Source: Paenibacillus dendritiformis
GTDB lineage: Bacteria; Bacillota; Bacilli; Paenibacillales; Paenibacillaceae
Direction of reading: 5' to 3'
Assembly: GCF_015845845.1 (NCBI RefSeq)
Contig: NZ_LDIG01000080.1
Span: 1-64,000, forward strand
Length of the DNA stretch: 64,000 nucleotides
Numbering within the stretch: position 1 is the stretch's first letter; each line of letters begins with the position of its first letter. Below the pieces are notes generated by a model, which was not told where the DNA came from, did not search any database, and was given only the letters and a program-made list of their open reading frames with translations. The translations under genes and the position numbers were made by a program. Below are positions 17,311 through 26,256 of this stretch, in pieces.

Positions 17311-18741
17311 TTGAACAAAATGTTAAGAATGACGGGGCTCTGGTTGTTGGTGCTTGTCTTGTTCATGTCTGCCGCATGTTCTTCGGCGGGAGACAACGCA
17401 GGGACCGCGACGGCAAAGCCCCCTGAGGCCGGGAAGCGAGCCTTTGGCACAGAGTTCAGTTGGAAGCAATTCGAAGGCCATGAGATTCAAGTAATGCTGA
17501 ACCAGCATCCGTATGCCGAAGCGATCATACAGAGACTATCCGAATTTGAAGCCAAGACGGGCATCACCGTGAAGTACTCCGTTACGCCGGAGGAGAACTA
17601 TTTCGACAAGCTGACGACGGCATTGAATTCCCGCAACGGCAACCCGGATGTCTTCATGACGGGATCCTACCAATTGTGGGAATACGCTCCGGCGGATTAT
17701 GTTCAACCCCTGGATGAATATCTGGAAGATAAGGAACTGACGGACCCGGATTACGCTCTCGATGATATCTACAAGGGAATTTTGGACGGCGTCCGCTGGG
17801 ACCGGAAGCCGGGGCATCCTGTCGGAACGGGCAACTTGTGGGCGCTGCCGCTCGGCTTCGAAGCGAGTGTTTTGCTGTACAACAAGAAAGCGCTTGCTCA
17901 TCAAAATTTGAAGCCGCCCGCAACATTCGATGAATTGATCGACACCGCCTCGCAATTGAACGGTTGGAACGGAGAAGGCTCATATGGCATCGCCGTTCGG
18001 GGCACCCGTTCCTGGGCCACGATCCATCCCGGCTATATGACCGCGTTCAGCCTGAACGGCGCGCAAGACTTCGCCGTTGAATCCGGGAAGCTGGTGTCCA
18101 GGCTGGACAGTCCCGAATCGATTGAGGTAACGAAGAAATTTGCGGAATTGGTGAACAAAGCAGGACCGAGGGATTGGACGAACTATACATGGTATCAAGT
18201 GTCCACCGATATCGGGGCGGGGAAAGCAGCCATGGCATTTGACGCGGATATTTTCGGTATATTCCAGGGGCAGGACGGCGCATCCGCGGAATCAGGCAAT
18301 ATCGCGTTCGCCCCGCCGCCCGCCATGAAGAGAGGGCAGGATGTGGGGGCGAATGAATGGATCTGGTCCATTGCCATGAACAGTTCCTCGAAGCGGAAGG
18401 AGGCGGCATGGCTCTTCATGCAGTATTTCTCCGGCAAAGAACACACGCTGTGGGGGGCGACCCAGGCGAGCGTCGTCAATCCGGTCCGTCAATCGGTATG
18501 GGACAATCCGGAGTTCATTGATCGTATTTCTGCATTCGAAGGTTACGAGGACACGTTCAAGAGCATTATTGATCACACATCGATCAAATTTACGCCGCAA
18601 CCGGAATTCTTCAACACCACGACCGAATGGGCGGCTGCGCTTCAGGATATCGTTACGGGGCAAGCGCCGGCGGAAGAGCGGATGAAGAAGCTGGCTGAAG
18701 ACATCAATAAGCGCGTAGCGAGGATTCGAACGGCAGAGTAA
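17311..18741 (+). CDS. Sugar/polyol ABC transporter substrate-binding lipoprotein
   Basis: This is an extracellular solute-binding protein of family 1, delivering a carbohydrate to the two permeases encoded next. The N-terminus has a short basic start, a hydrophobic segment (LWLLVLVLFM) and a lipobox ending SAAC, so it is a lipoprotein anchored at the cysteine near residue 26. The mature part has the usual family features, including LPLGFEASVLLYNKKAL and a conserved TGSYQLWEYAP stretch. The TTG at 17311 follows GGGGGAG; an ATG at 17320 is possible. Of 476 residues, none suggests truncation. The operon context points to a four-carbon polyol rather than a malto-oligosaccharide as substrate (inference). 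Confidence 0.85.
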   Translation: MNKMLRMTGLWLLVLVLFMSAACSSAGDNAGTATAKPPEAGKRAFGTEFSWKQFEGHEIQVMLNQHPYAEAIIQRLSEFEAKTGITVKYSVTPEENYFDKLTTALNSRNGNPDVFMTGSYQLWEYAPADYVQPLDEYLEDKELTDPDYALDDIYKGILDGVRWDRKPGHPVGTGNLWALPLGFEASVLLYNKKALAHQNLKPPATFDELIDTASQLNGWNGEGSYGIAVRGTRSWATIHPGYMTAFSLNGAQDFAVESGKLVSRLDSPESIEVTKKFAELVNKAGPRDWTNYTWYQVSTDIGAGKAAMAFDADIFGIFQGQDGASAESGNIAFAPPPAMKRGQDVGANEWIWSIAMNSSSKRKEAAWLFMQYFSGKEHTLWGATQASVVNPVRQSVWDNPEFIDRISAFEGYEDTFKSIIDHTSIKFTPQPEFFNTTTEWAAALQDIVTGQAPAEERMKKLAEDINKRVARIRTAE

Positions 18742-18805
18742 GCGAGGGGCATCAGCTCAGGGGGACAACTATCTTGCTTCTCATGCCATTGAAAGGAGGG
18801 CTCTC

Positions 18806-19771
18806 ATGAGCTCGGTCGACAAAAATCGGGAGGCCCCGGCGGTGCCGATTGCCGATTCGGCAGAACGCAACAACGCTGCCGATGCGATCAACGTACCATG
18901 GAGAAGAAAAGCGCGCCCGTATTTCATTCTGGCGCCGGCGCTGCTTCTGACCATCGGCATTCTTATTCCTTTTTTTACATCCGTGTATTATTCGCTGACG
19001 AATTATTCGTTTAAATATCCGGATGCTTCCTTCATAGGATTGGAGAACTGGACGAGAATGTTCCGTGATCCGTCTTTCTGGCACAGCGTATCGGTGACCG
19101 GGCAGTATGCGTTTTTTGCCACCGCGATTGAAATGCTTCTTGGAATGGCGATTGCGCTGATGTTGAATCGGGACAATTTGTTGTCGCGGGCGCTGCGGAT
19201 GGTGCTTATTTTCCCGTTAATGATTGCGCCGGTCGTGGCCACGCTCATCTGGCAGCTGATGACGAACTCTTCCGTAGGCGTGATCAGCCGCTGGCTCCGT
19301 GCCATTGGAGTGACCGATTTTTTGTGGGGGGCCGATCCGGCTACAGCCATGTTCTCTGTCGTCTTGATTGACGTATGGGTATATACGCCGTTCGTTATCA
19401 TTCTCGTATTGGCCGGTCTTCGTTCCTTGCCCAAGGCGCCATTTGAGTCCGCGATGATAGACGGAGGTTCAGCGTGGTTCACCTTCAAGACATTGACATT
19501 GCCGATGATTAAGCCTCTGCTCTTCATTGCGCTGTTATTCCGCATGATGATATCGCTTCAGGAGTTCTCTATTATTTTCGCCTTAACCCGCGGCGGACCC
19601 GGCGATACGCTCATGACGCTGCCGCTTGCGGCTTATAATGAAGCGTTTATCTATAAGGAAATGGGGAGTTCCCTGCCCTATATGGTGATTCTGTGGATCT
19701 TCGTCTATGTGGCGAGCCATTGCATGATCCGTTATTGGAGCCGTGCGCAGCAACGGGCCTCTGGCAATTAG
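18806..19771 (+). CDS. ABC transporter permease (MalF/UgpA type)
   Basis: This inner-membrane permease has six predicted transmembrane segments after a 35-residue polar N-terminus. The first is ILAPALLLTIGILIPFFTSV. The cytoplasmic EAA loop that docks the ATPase is recognisable around ESAMIDGGSAWFTFKTLTLP (residues 213-232). The start ATG at 18806 follows AAAGGAGGG. It lies 64 bases after the binding protein and 10 bases before the second permease, with which it should form a heterodimer. Confidence 0.9.
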   Translation: MSSVDKNREAPAVPIADSAERNNAADAINVPWRRKARPYFILAPALLLTIGILIPFFTSVYYSLTNYSFKYPDASFIGLENWTRMFRDPSFWHSVSVTGQYAFFATAIEMLLGMAIALMLNRDNLLSRALRMVLIFPLMIAPVVATLIWQLMTNSSVGVISRWLRAIGVTDFLWGADPATAMFSVVLIDVWVYTPFVIILVLAGLRSLPKAPFESAMIDGGSAWFTFKTLTLPMIKPLLFIALLFRMMISLQEFSIIFALTRGGPGDTLMTLPLAAYNEAFIYKEMGSSLPYMVILWIFVYVASHCMIRYWSRAQQRASGN

Positions 19772-19781
19772 GAGGGTGACG

Positions 19782-20603
19782 ATGGTAATAACAAATAAAC
19801 TGACAAGCTTGTTGAAAAATTTAGCGCTCGTTCTCTATGCGGCATTTGCCCTGTTCCCCTTGTTGTGGATGCTGCTGATCTCGTTCAAGTTCGATCGGGA
19901 AATGTATGATACCGTATTCGTGTTTACGCCCACATTGGAAAATTACCGGATGCTTTTTTCAACGGGGGAGTACCTGGGTTACTTCGTGAATAACTTGATC
20001 GTCAGCGTAGGGGCGGTGCTGCTGTCCATCGCCGTCGGTGTACCGGCGGCATACGCTCTGGCGCGATTTGATTTCAGAGGCAAGGAGAATTTGGCCTTCA
20101 CTTTTTTGTCCTTCCGCTTCGCGCCTGAACTGCTGGTCATTCTGCCGCTGTTCCTTATTTATCAGAAACTGGGACTGTATGATTCGTATTTCGGATTGAT
20201 ATGGGTGTATCAGCTCATCTCGCTTCCGTTCATCATCTGGATTCTGAGAGGGTACTTCGAGGATATCTCGCCGGAGATCGAGCATGCGGGTAGAGTGGAC
20301 GGGTATTCTTGGGGACACGTCTTCATGAAGATCATGATGCCGCTAGTCAAGCCGGGGATGGTGGCTGCCGGACTCCTGTCCTTCATTTTTGTCTGGAACA
20401 ACTTTACATTTGCGCTGCTTCTCGCGGGCCAGGGAATCGTCACTTCGACGGTGGCTTCATTAAAGTATATTTCTTCGGATACGGTTCACTACGGGCAAAT
20501 GGCGGCCGCCGTTACCTTGTCCGCATTGCCTGAGGTGATTCTGGCGCTGCTCATTCAGAAGCATCTGGTTCGCGGACTGAGCATGGGAGCCGTCAAGGGG
20601 TGA
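19782..20603 (+). CDS. ABC transporter permease (MalG/UgpE type)
   Basis: This is the second membrane subunit, with six predicted transmembrane helices and an EAA loop around EIEHAGRVDGYSWGHVFMKI. The MalG-like C-terminal region ends KHLVRGLSMGAVKG, as in the family. The ATG at 19782 follows GGAGGGTGACG; an upstream in-frame ATG at 19743 lies inside the preceding gene without a ribosome binding site. At 273 residues it is a normal length. Confidence 0.9.
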   Translation: MVITNKLTSLLKNLALVLYAAFALFPLLWMLLISFKFDREMYDTVFVFTPTLENYRMLFSTGEYLGYFVNNLIVSVGAVLLSIAVGVPAAYALARFDFRGKENLAFTFLSFRFAPELLVILPLFLIYQKLGLYDSYFGLIWVYQLISLPFIIWILRGYFEDISPEIEHAGRVDGYSWGHVFMKIMMPLVKPGMVAAGLLSFIFVWNNFTFALLLAGQGIVTSTVASLKYISSDTVHYGQMAAAVTLSALPEVILALLIQKHLVRGLSMGAVKG

Positions 20604-20626
20604 GAATCTTGCGAGGGGGGAGACGG

Positions 20627-21775
20627 ATGTCGGATATTTCACTAGCAAATATTACGATGAATTATAAAGGGAAGGCGGCTTTGAACAATGTATCGCTTGA
20701 GGTGAAGGATAAAGAGTTCTTTGTCGTATTCGGTCCGGCCGGAGCAGGCAAGACGACACTGTTAAATGTGATCGCCGGGATTGTCCTGCCGAGCGAAGGA
20801 GTTGTCCGCATGAACGGCAAGGTTATCAATGCGCTGGAACCGGAAGAACGCAATGTAGCCATGGTATTCGAAAACTATGCGTTGTATCCGCACTTGACGG
20901 TGTTCGATAATTTGGCTTCTCCCTTGCGCAGCCCCAAATCCCGCCAGCCGGATAGCGTGATCCGGGAGGAGGTTCGGCGCGTGGCGCGTATTCTGCGGAT
21001 CGACGGGCTGCTGGACAGGCTTCCGTCGGAGCTCTCGAACGGTCAACAGCAGCGGGTGTCGCTGGGGCGGGCTCTCGTACGGAAGCCGGAGGTCTTCTTG
21101 ATGGACGAGCCGTTGACGCATCTGGACGCCAAGCTGCGCCATCAGATGCGGGCCGAGTTCAAGGAGATGCAGCAAAGCTTGAATACAACCGTCATTTACG
21201 TAACGCATGACTATCTCGAAGCGCTTAGTCTCGGTGATCGGATAGCGGTCATTCATCAGGGCCGAATCGAACAAATCGGCAAGCCCGATGATATCTACTG
21301 CCGGCCGGCCACGGAATATGTGGCGGAGGCATTCGGCGAACCGGAGATCAATCTGTTGGATGCGGATATTATACGGAGACCCGAAGGCGCTTATCTGAAT
21401 CTCCTCGGGGACAACAACCACTTCTCCGTTCCGGATGACGTGTTAGAGCGGATAGATCAGGCGGGTTGCCCGGTTGTCCGCGTAGGCTTTCGCCCCAGAG
21501 ATATCTCCTTCTCCTTCGAAGAAAATCCGGAAGGATCGCTTGAAGCCCGAATCTACAGCTTCGAACCTCTGGGCGCGAAGGCGATACTAACCGTTGAACG
21601 GAACGGCCGGCGGATACGACTGACCGCCCCGGCTGATCTGGAATGTTCGATGGATGAGCCGATCTATCTGACATTCAACACAACGGAGGCTCTGTTCTTC
21701 GATTCAAATACGGGCCGCTTCCTTGGACGCTCTGGCGAGAAAGGGGGCCGCAAGGATGGCGGAGCTCATCATTAA
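20627..21775 (+). CDS. ABC transporter ATPase, first of two (MsmK/UgpC type)
   Basis: This is a nucleotide-binding subunit of the importer with a C-terminal OB-like TOBE domain (about residues 235-370). Walker A reads GPAGAGKTT near residue 37, Walker B FLMDEPLTHLD near 157 and the H-loop TH near 190. Two features are unusual. The Q-loop glutamine is replaced by glutamate (VFENYALYPHLT), and the ABC signature is LSNGQQQR instead of LSGGQ. The ATG at 20627 follows GGGGGAG. The 3' end overlaps the second ATPase by 20 bases. Pairing with that second ATPase as a heterodimer is inferred from the operon. Confidence 0.88.
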   Translation: MSDISLANITMNYKGKAALNNVSLEVKDKEFFVVFGPAGAGKTTLLNVIAGIVLPSEGVVRMNGKVINALEPEERNVAMVFENYALYPHLTVFDNLASPLRSPKSRQPDSVIREEVRRVARILRIDGLLDRLPSELSNGQQQRVSLGRALVRKPEVFLMDEPLTHLDAKLRHQMRAEFKEMQQSLNTTVIYVTHDYLEALSLGDRIAVIHQGRIEQIGKPDDIYCRPATEYVAEAFGEPEINLLDADIIRRPEGAYLNLLGDNNHFSVPDDVLERIDQAGCPVVRVGFRPRDISFSFEENPEGSLEARIYSFEPLGAKAILTVERNGRRIRLTAPADLECSMDEPIYLTFNTTEALFFDSNTGRFLGRSGEKGGRKDGGAHH

Positions 21776-22853
21776 AGATTTGTGCAAGATGTACACCAAA
21801 AATAAAAAACAGGTGCACGCGGTCCGAACGCTCAATCTGGTCTGCCGCGACGGAGAATTCATTGCCCTGCTCGGTCCTTCAGGCTGCGGCAAATCAACCA
21901 CATTGCGTATGATTGCGGGCTTGGAGAACCTCTCGTCAGGGGACATTATTATCGGAGGCAAATCGGTCAGCCGTTTGCATCCAAGCAAGCGCAATGTCGG
22001 TCTGGCGTTCGAAAATTATGCGCTGTATCCACCGTTGACCATTTACGAGAATATAGCCTTTAATCTGCGAGCCCGCAAACTGCCGGAAAGTCAAATCAGG
22101 CAGGAGGTTAGCCAGATCGCGGAGCTGCTCCATATTACGGATCTCCTGCCCATGAAGCCATCCGCATTATCCGGCGGCCAGAAGCAGCGGGTCAATATTG
22201 CGAGGGCCATCGTCAGACGTCCCGGAGTACTGCTGCTCGACGAGCCGTTATCTCATCTCGACCGCAAGATGCGTCAGACCATGCGGACGGAAATCAAGCG
22301 GCTTCATACGGAAATGAAGACAACGAGCATTATCGTCACCCACGATCAATCGGAGGCGATGGCCTTGGCCGATCGGATCGCTATTATTAATGAAGGAGTG
22401 CTTCAACAGTATGGTACCCCTCTGGAAGTATACAACCGCCCCGTCAATGAATTTGTTGCCGGATTCATCGGGGAGCCGCCGATGAACTTGTTCCATGTGA
22501 AGACGGTGCAATTGCAGGATAGGCTTCAGTTCCAGATCGAAGATTCCGGGCTGGTGTTTCCTGTTCCTGACAAATATATCCAGCGGGTGAGGGCGTCCCA
22601 GAACTATCGCCTCGGCATTCGTCCGACCGATATCTGCCCGGTTGACGGGAACTCTCCTTGCACATTGTCAGCCAAGGTAAGCATCTTTGAGCCTCTGGGC
22701 GAGGAGAACCGCATTCATATCCGAATTCGCGAGCAATTGCTTAGTGTGAGTACTATGCAGGATACCGTTTATCGGCCAGGGGACGAGATTAGGCTGTTAT
22801 TCCGGGAGGATCGCATCCATCTATTCGATCCGCAATCGGGTAACCGAATCTGA
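21756..22853 (+). CDS. ABC transporter ATPase, second of two (MsmK/UgpC type)
   Basis: This subunit has a canonical Walker A (GPSGCGKST, near residue 38), a canonical signature (LSGGQKQRV), Walker B LLLDEPLSHLD and H-loop THDQSEAMALADR, followed by a TOBE domain. Like its partner it carries glutamate in place of the Q-loop glutamine (AFENYALYPPLT). The ATG at 21756 sits behind AAGG within the end of the first ATPase gene. Two ATPase genes in one CUT1-type operon are less common than a single ATPase and suggest a heterodimeric motor. Confidence 0.88.
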   Translation: MAELIIKDLCKMYTKNKKQVHAVRTLNLVCRDGEFIALLGPSGCGKSTTLRMIAGLENLSSGDIIIGGKSVSRLHPSKRNVGLAFENYALYPPLTIYENIAFNLRARKLPESQIRQEVSQIAELLHITDLLPMKPSALSGGQKQRVNIARAIVRRPGVLLLDEPLSHLDRKMRQTMRTEIKRLHTEMKTTSIIVTHDQSEAMALADRIAIINEGVLQQYGTPLEVYNRPVNEFVAGFIGEPPMNLFHVKTVQLQDRLQFQIEDSGLVFPVPDKYIQRVRASQNYRLGIRPTDICPVDGNSPCTLSAKVSIFEPLGEENRIHIRIREQLLSVSTMQDTVYRPGDEIRLLFREDRIHLFDPQSGNRI

Positions 22854-22905
22854 AGCAGGTCTTCTGACGGACTCGGATCATGCGAATCTAAGGGGGAGAA
22901 CCAAG

Positions 22906-24012
22906 ATGATGAACGAATGGGTTCAGACGTTGGAAGGGAAAGTCGCCATTCCAAAGACAATGAGAGCCATTGTCGCTTATGCGCCTGGCGATTATCGGCT
23001 GGAAGAAGTGCCGGTTCCCGAGATTGGAGAAGGCGAGATTCTGCTCAAAGTAGAAGCCTGCGGGATATGCGCAGGGGATCTGAAGGCATTTGAAGGGGCT
23101 CCGAGCTTCTGGGGGGACGAGACTCAGCCCGCTTACATTAAGGCGCCGATGATACCGGGACATGAATTCATCGGCCATGTGGCAGCGCTTGGACCCGGGG
23201 TAGAGGGGTTTGCCATAGGCAACAGAGTCATATCCGAACAGATTGTGCCTTGCTGGAAGTGCCGCTTCTGCAAGCGGGGGCAGTATTGGATGTGCGAGAA
23301 GCATGATTTGTACGGCTTCCAGAACAATGTGAATGGCGCTATGGCCGAGTATATGAAGCTGCCGAAGGAAGCGATCAATTACAAGGTTCCTGCGAATCTT
23401 CCATTGGAGAAGGCGATTTTGATTGAACCATTTGCCTGCTCGTACCATGCGGTGCAGCGCGCACAGATTCAGTTGGGGGATATCGTCGTGTTGGCCGGAG
23501 CCGGAACGCTTGGGTTGGGGATGATCGGCGCGATTAAGAAATCGGGTCCAGGAAAGCTGATCGTTCTTGATTTGTTCGATGATCGGCTGCGATTGGCCAA
23601 GCAGTTCGGTGCCGATCTCGTGTTGAATCCGAGCAAGGACGATGTTGCGTACATCGTGAAGGAACTGACCGGCGGGTATGGATGCGACATCTATATTGAA
23701 GCTACCGGCGCTCAAAAGTCGGTAGAACAAGGACTCTCCCTGATTCGCAAGCTCGGCCGATTCGTGGAATTCAGCGTGTTCACCGACCCCGTAACCGTAG
23801 ACTGGAGCATTATCAGCGACCGCAAAGAACTGGATGTGCTCGGTTCGCATCTGGGGCCGTACTGCTACGAGCCTGTCATTAAGGGCATTGCCAACGGGGA
23901 TCTTCCCACGGAGGGCATCGTCACGCATCAACTTCCGCTGGAACAGTTCAAGCGCGGATTCCAGCTGGTGAAGAGCGGATCGCACTCGTTGAAAGTCGTA
24001 CTTATCCCCTAG
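22906..24012 (+). CDS. Zinc-dependent polyol dehydrogenase (erythritol/threitol dehydrogenase-like)
   Basis: This medium-chain dehydrogenase oxidises a secondary alcohol of a polyol with NAD. The catalytic-zinc region shows CGICAGDLKAF and GHEF. The structural-zinc cysteines are in PCWKCRFCKRGQYWMC, and the Rossmann motif is GAGTLGLG near residue 199. The stretch GFQNNVNGAMAEYM is characteristic of tetritol dehydrogenases of the EltD type. Neighbouring kinase and isomerase genes match the erythrulose branch of tetritol catabolism, so the likely reaction is erythritol (or threitol) to erythrulose. The ATG at 22906 follows AGGGGGAG. A different polyol such as xylitol or glycerol cannot be excluded. 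Confidence 0.8.
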   Translation: MMNEWVQTLEGKVAIPKTMRAIVAYAPGDYRLEEVPVPEIGEGEILLKVEACGICAGDLKAFEGAPSFWGDETQPAYIKAPMIPGHEFIGHVAALGPGVEGFAIGNRVISEQIVPCWKCRFCKRGQYWMCEKHDLYGFQNNVNGAMAEYMKLPKEAINYKVPANLPLEKAILIEPFACSYHAVQRAQIQLGDIVVLAGAGTLGLGMIGAIKKSGPGKLIVLDLFDDRLRLAKQFGADLVLNPSKDDVAYIVKELTGGYGCDIYIEATGAQKSVEQGLSLIRKLGRFVEFSVFTDPVTVDWSIISDRKELDVLGSHLGPYCYEPVIKGIANGDLPTEGIVTHQLPLEQFKRGFQLVKSGSHSLKVVLIP

Positions 24013-24067
24013 TCAGCGAAGAAAACCCGATTCCCATCATGAATCATGAACAGAAAGGAGTATGGCC

Positions 24068-24532
24068 ATGAAAATCGGATTAGGTTCTGACCATAATGCG
24101 TATGCGATGAAAGAAGAAATCAAGGCGTATGTGCAAACGCTCGGTTACGAAGTGCTTGATTACGGGTGCGGGTCTTGCGCGGAGGTGGACTACCCGGACG
24201 TTGCCTTCCGGGTTGCCGGCGATATTCTCTCCAACAAGATCGCGAGAGGAATCTTGATATGCGGGACGGGCATTGGTGTTGCCATCGCCGCAGGGAAAGT
24301 TCCCGGTATTCGCGCTGCCTTGTGTCATGACACTTATTCAGCGGAACGGGCAAAAAAGAGTAATGATGCGCAGATCATCACAATGGGCGCGAAGGTTATC
24401 GGCGTTGAGCTGGCCAAGCAGATCGTCACAGTATATCTGCAATCGGAGTTTACCGGCGGCAATTCGGCGAGAAAGATTCAGCAGATTATCGATAAAGAGC
24501 AGGATTTCCTGAAAGGGGCTGCATGTCATTGA
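24068..24532 (+). CDS. RpiB/LacAB-family sugar-phosphate isomerase (probable erythrulose 4-phosphate isomerase)
   Basis: The protein begins MKIGLGSDHNAYAMKEEI, the RpiB-family start with the substrate-binding SDHNA. It carries the catalytic cysteine region ILICGTGIGVAIAAGKVPG near residues 63-80. RpiB itself converts ribose 5-phosphate and ribulose 5-phosphate. Relatives in tetritol operons (EryI, DerI) interconvert D-erythrulose 4-phosphate and D-erythrose 4-phosphate, the role inferred here from the neighbours. The ATG at 24068 has AAAGGAG seven bases upstream, better than the ATG at 24062. It overlaps the kinase gene by 10 bases. Confidence 0.82.
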   Translation: MKIGLGSDHNAYAMKEEIKAYVQTLGYEVLDYGCGSCAEVDYPDVAFRVAGDILSNKIARGILICGTGIGVAIAAGKVPGIRAALCHDTYSAERAKKSNDAQIITMGAKVIGVELAKQIVTVYLQSEFTGGNSARKIQQIIDKEQDFLKGAACH

Positions 24533-25533
24533 AGAAATTGATTAACGCTCCGAATGATGTCGTCGAGGAAATGATTGCAGGCTTTGCCGCGGCTCATCCG
24601 CAATATATCCGACGGCTTCCGGAGCATCCGCGTTCGATCGTCAAGGCGAAGGAAACCGCGGAAGGCAAGGTTGGGATACTCATTGGCGGGGGAGCCGGCC
24701 ATGAGCCTGCGTTCATGGGCTATGTCGGGGACGGGATGGCGGATGGCGTGGCGGTAGGCAATATTTTTGCTTCTCCGCCGCCCGATCCGATTCTGGAGGC
24801 CGCCAAGGCGCTTGATAAGGGTGAAGGGGTCGTATTTATTTACGGGAACTATGCGGGCGATGTAATGAACTTCGGCATGGCGGCGGAATTGGCCGCCCTT
24901 GAGTACGGTATTCCGGTAGGGGTGGTGATCGTAACGGATGATGTCGCCTCCGCCCCGACGGAAGAACGCGATCATCGCCGCGGCATTGCAGGGGAGTTTT
25001 TGGTGACGAAGGTAGCAGGGGCTGCTGCGGCCAAAGGATATTCATTGGATGAAGTGGTCAGCGTGTCGAAGAAGGCGAATGCGCGGACTCGAAGCATGGG
25101 AGTGGGTCTGTCTCCGTGTTATTTGCCCCAGACGGGACAGCCCAGCTTCGAACTGGAAGCGGACGAGATGGAGATTGGCCTTGGCCATCACGGGGAACCG
25201 GGAATCGAGAAAGGGCCGCTGCAAACGGCTGATCGGGTAGCTGAACGTCTCGTTCATGATATTCTGGCGGATATGCCGCTCGAGCCAGGAGCCCGGACTG
25301 CCGTTCTTGTAAACGGACTCGGTTCAACGACGCGAATGGAGTTGTATATCGTGTTCCGGAGAGTCGAGCAATTGATGTCGGATAGAGGAATTATCATTCA
25401 CCGTTCTTACGTAGGCGATTACAGCACATCTCTGGAGATGGGAGGGTGTTCGGTTACGGTGTTGCATTTGGATGACGAGCTGGAAGAATTGATCGATTAC
25501 CCAGCCGATTGCCCCATGTATGTGCAGAAGTGA
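24523..25533 (+). CDS. Dak-type kinase, K subunit (probable erythrulose kinase)
   Basis: This matches the DhaK substrate-binding domain. The GGGAGHEPAF loop is near residues 53-62, and the covalent-binding histidine of the family lies in IGLGHHGEPGIEKGP near residue 222. In glycerol metabolism such proteins phosphorylate dihydroxyacetone. In tetritol operons the equivalent (DerK, LerK) phosphorylates erythrulose, which fits this operon. The matching L subunit is encoded 12 bases downstream. No PTS-type DhaM is present, so the kinase is expected to use ATP. The ATG at 24523 follows GAAAGGGG. Confidence 0.85.
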   Translation: MSLKKLINAPNDVVEEMIAGFAAAHPQYIRRLPEHPRSIVKAKETAEGKVGILIGGGAGHEPAFMGYVGDGMADGVAVGNIFASPPPDPILEAAKALDKGEGVVFIYGNYAGDVMNFGMAAELAALEYGIPVGVVIVTDDVASAPTEERDHRRGIAGEFLVTKVAGAAAAKGYSLDEVVSVSKKANARTRSMGVGLSPCYLPQTGQPSFELEADEMEIGLGHHGEPGIEKGPLQTADRVAERLVHDILADMPLEPGARTAVLVNGLGSTTRMELYIVFRRVEQLMSDRGIIIHRSYVGDYSTSLEMGGCSVTVLHLDDELEELIDYPADCPMYVQK

Positions 25534-25545
25534 GGAGGTTCTGTC

Positions 25546-26256
25546 ATGAACATGACGGCGGATGATTTGAAGAGGTATCTGACCCATGTCATCGCTGTAA
25601 TGGAAGAGAATAAGGATTACTTGTCCGAGTTAGATCGGAAGCTGGGCGACGGCGACCATGGGGTAACCATGTCGATCGGTTGGCAGGCTATCGGCGAACA
25701 ATTGCGCGGCGCACTGAAGGATGAACAGGATTGCGCCAAGATCTGTACTGTTGCGGGACGCACGTTCCTCTCCGCGGTAGGTTCTTCCGTGGGACCTCTG
25801 TATGCTATGGGGTTTCTGCGGGGCGCGAAGGTCATTCAGAATGTTGCGGTGCTGCGCGACGAGGAACTGGTTCGTTTTTGGGTCGCTTTCATGGAAGGAA
25901 TCAAGGAGCGAGGGAAGGCGGATATCGGCGACAAAACGATGATCGATACGCTGGGGCCAGCGCTCACCGTGCTGCAGATCCGTTACCGGACGACGGGCGA
26001 GTTCAGGGCTGCATTCTCCGACGCGGTAGCGGCGGGGAGACGCGGAATGGAGGCGACCAAGGACATGCTGTCGAGAAAAGGAAGGTCGAGCCGGCTTGGG
26101 GAGCGTTCTCTGGGTATTCAAGATCCGGGAGCAACATCCGCTTTTCTGATTCTTCGCGCGTTCCTGGACACGATAAATGCCCAGGTTGAATCGCAAGCCG
26201 CTATTCCCATACGTGAGGGAGTGTGTACCATTGATAACGAATGCGGAACGCAGTGA
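25546..26256 (+). CDS. Dak-type kinase, L subunit (ATP-binding)
   Basis: DhaL-like proteins bind the nucleotide and two metal ions. The diagnostic aspartate cluster is visible as LDRKLGDGDHGVTM near residues 27-40, followed by SSVGPLYAMGFLRGA, and DPGATS in the C-terminal part. At 236 residues it is about 25 longer than PTS-linked DhaL, with an extra C-terminal tail. It is co-translated with the K subunit (start ATG at 25546 after GAGGAGG) and overlaps the next gene by 26 bases. Together the two make an ATP-dependent ketose kinase. Confidence 0.85.
   Translation: MNMTADDLKRYLTHVIAVMEENKDYLSELDRKLGDGDHGVTMSIGWQAIGEQLRGALKDEQDCAKICTVAGRTFLSAVGSSVGPLYAMGFLRGAKVIQNVAVLRDEELVRFWVAFMEGIKERGKADIGDKTMIDTLGPALTVLQIRYRTTGEFRAAFSDAVAAGRRGMEATKDMLSRKGRSSRLGERSLGIQDPGATSAFLILRAFLDTINAQVESQAAIPIREGVCTIDNECGTQ

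Noticed and set aside
22888-23985. Minus-strand frame of 365 codons opposite the polyol dehydrogenase
   Set aside because: The plus strand encodes a complete zinc dehydrogenase with all motifs; the antisense frame shows no domain.
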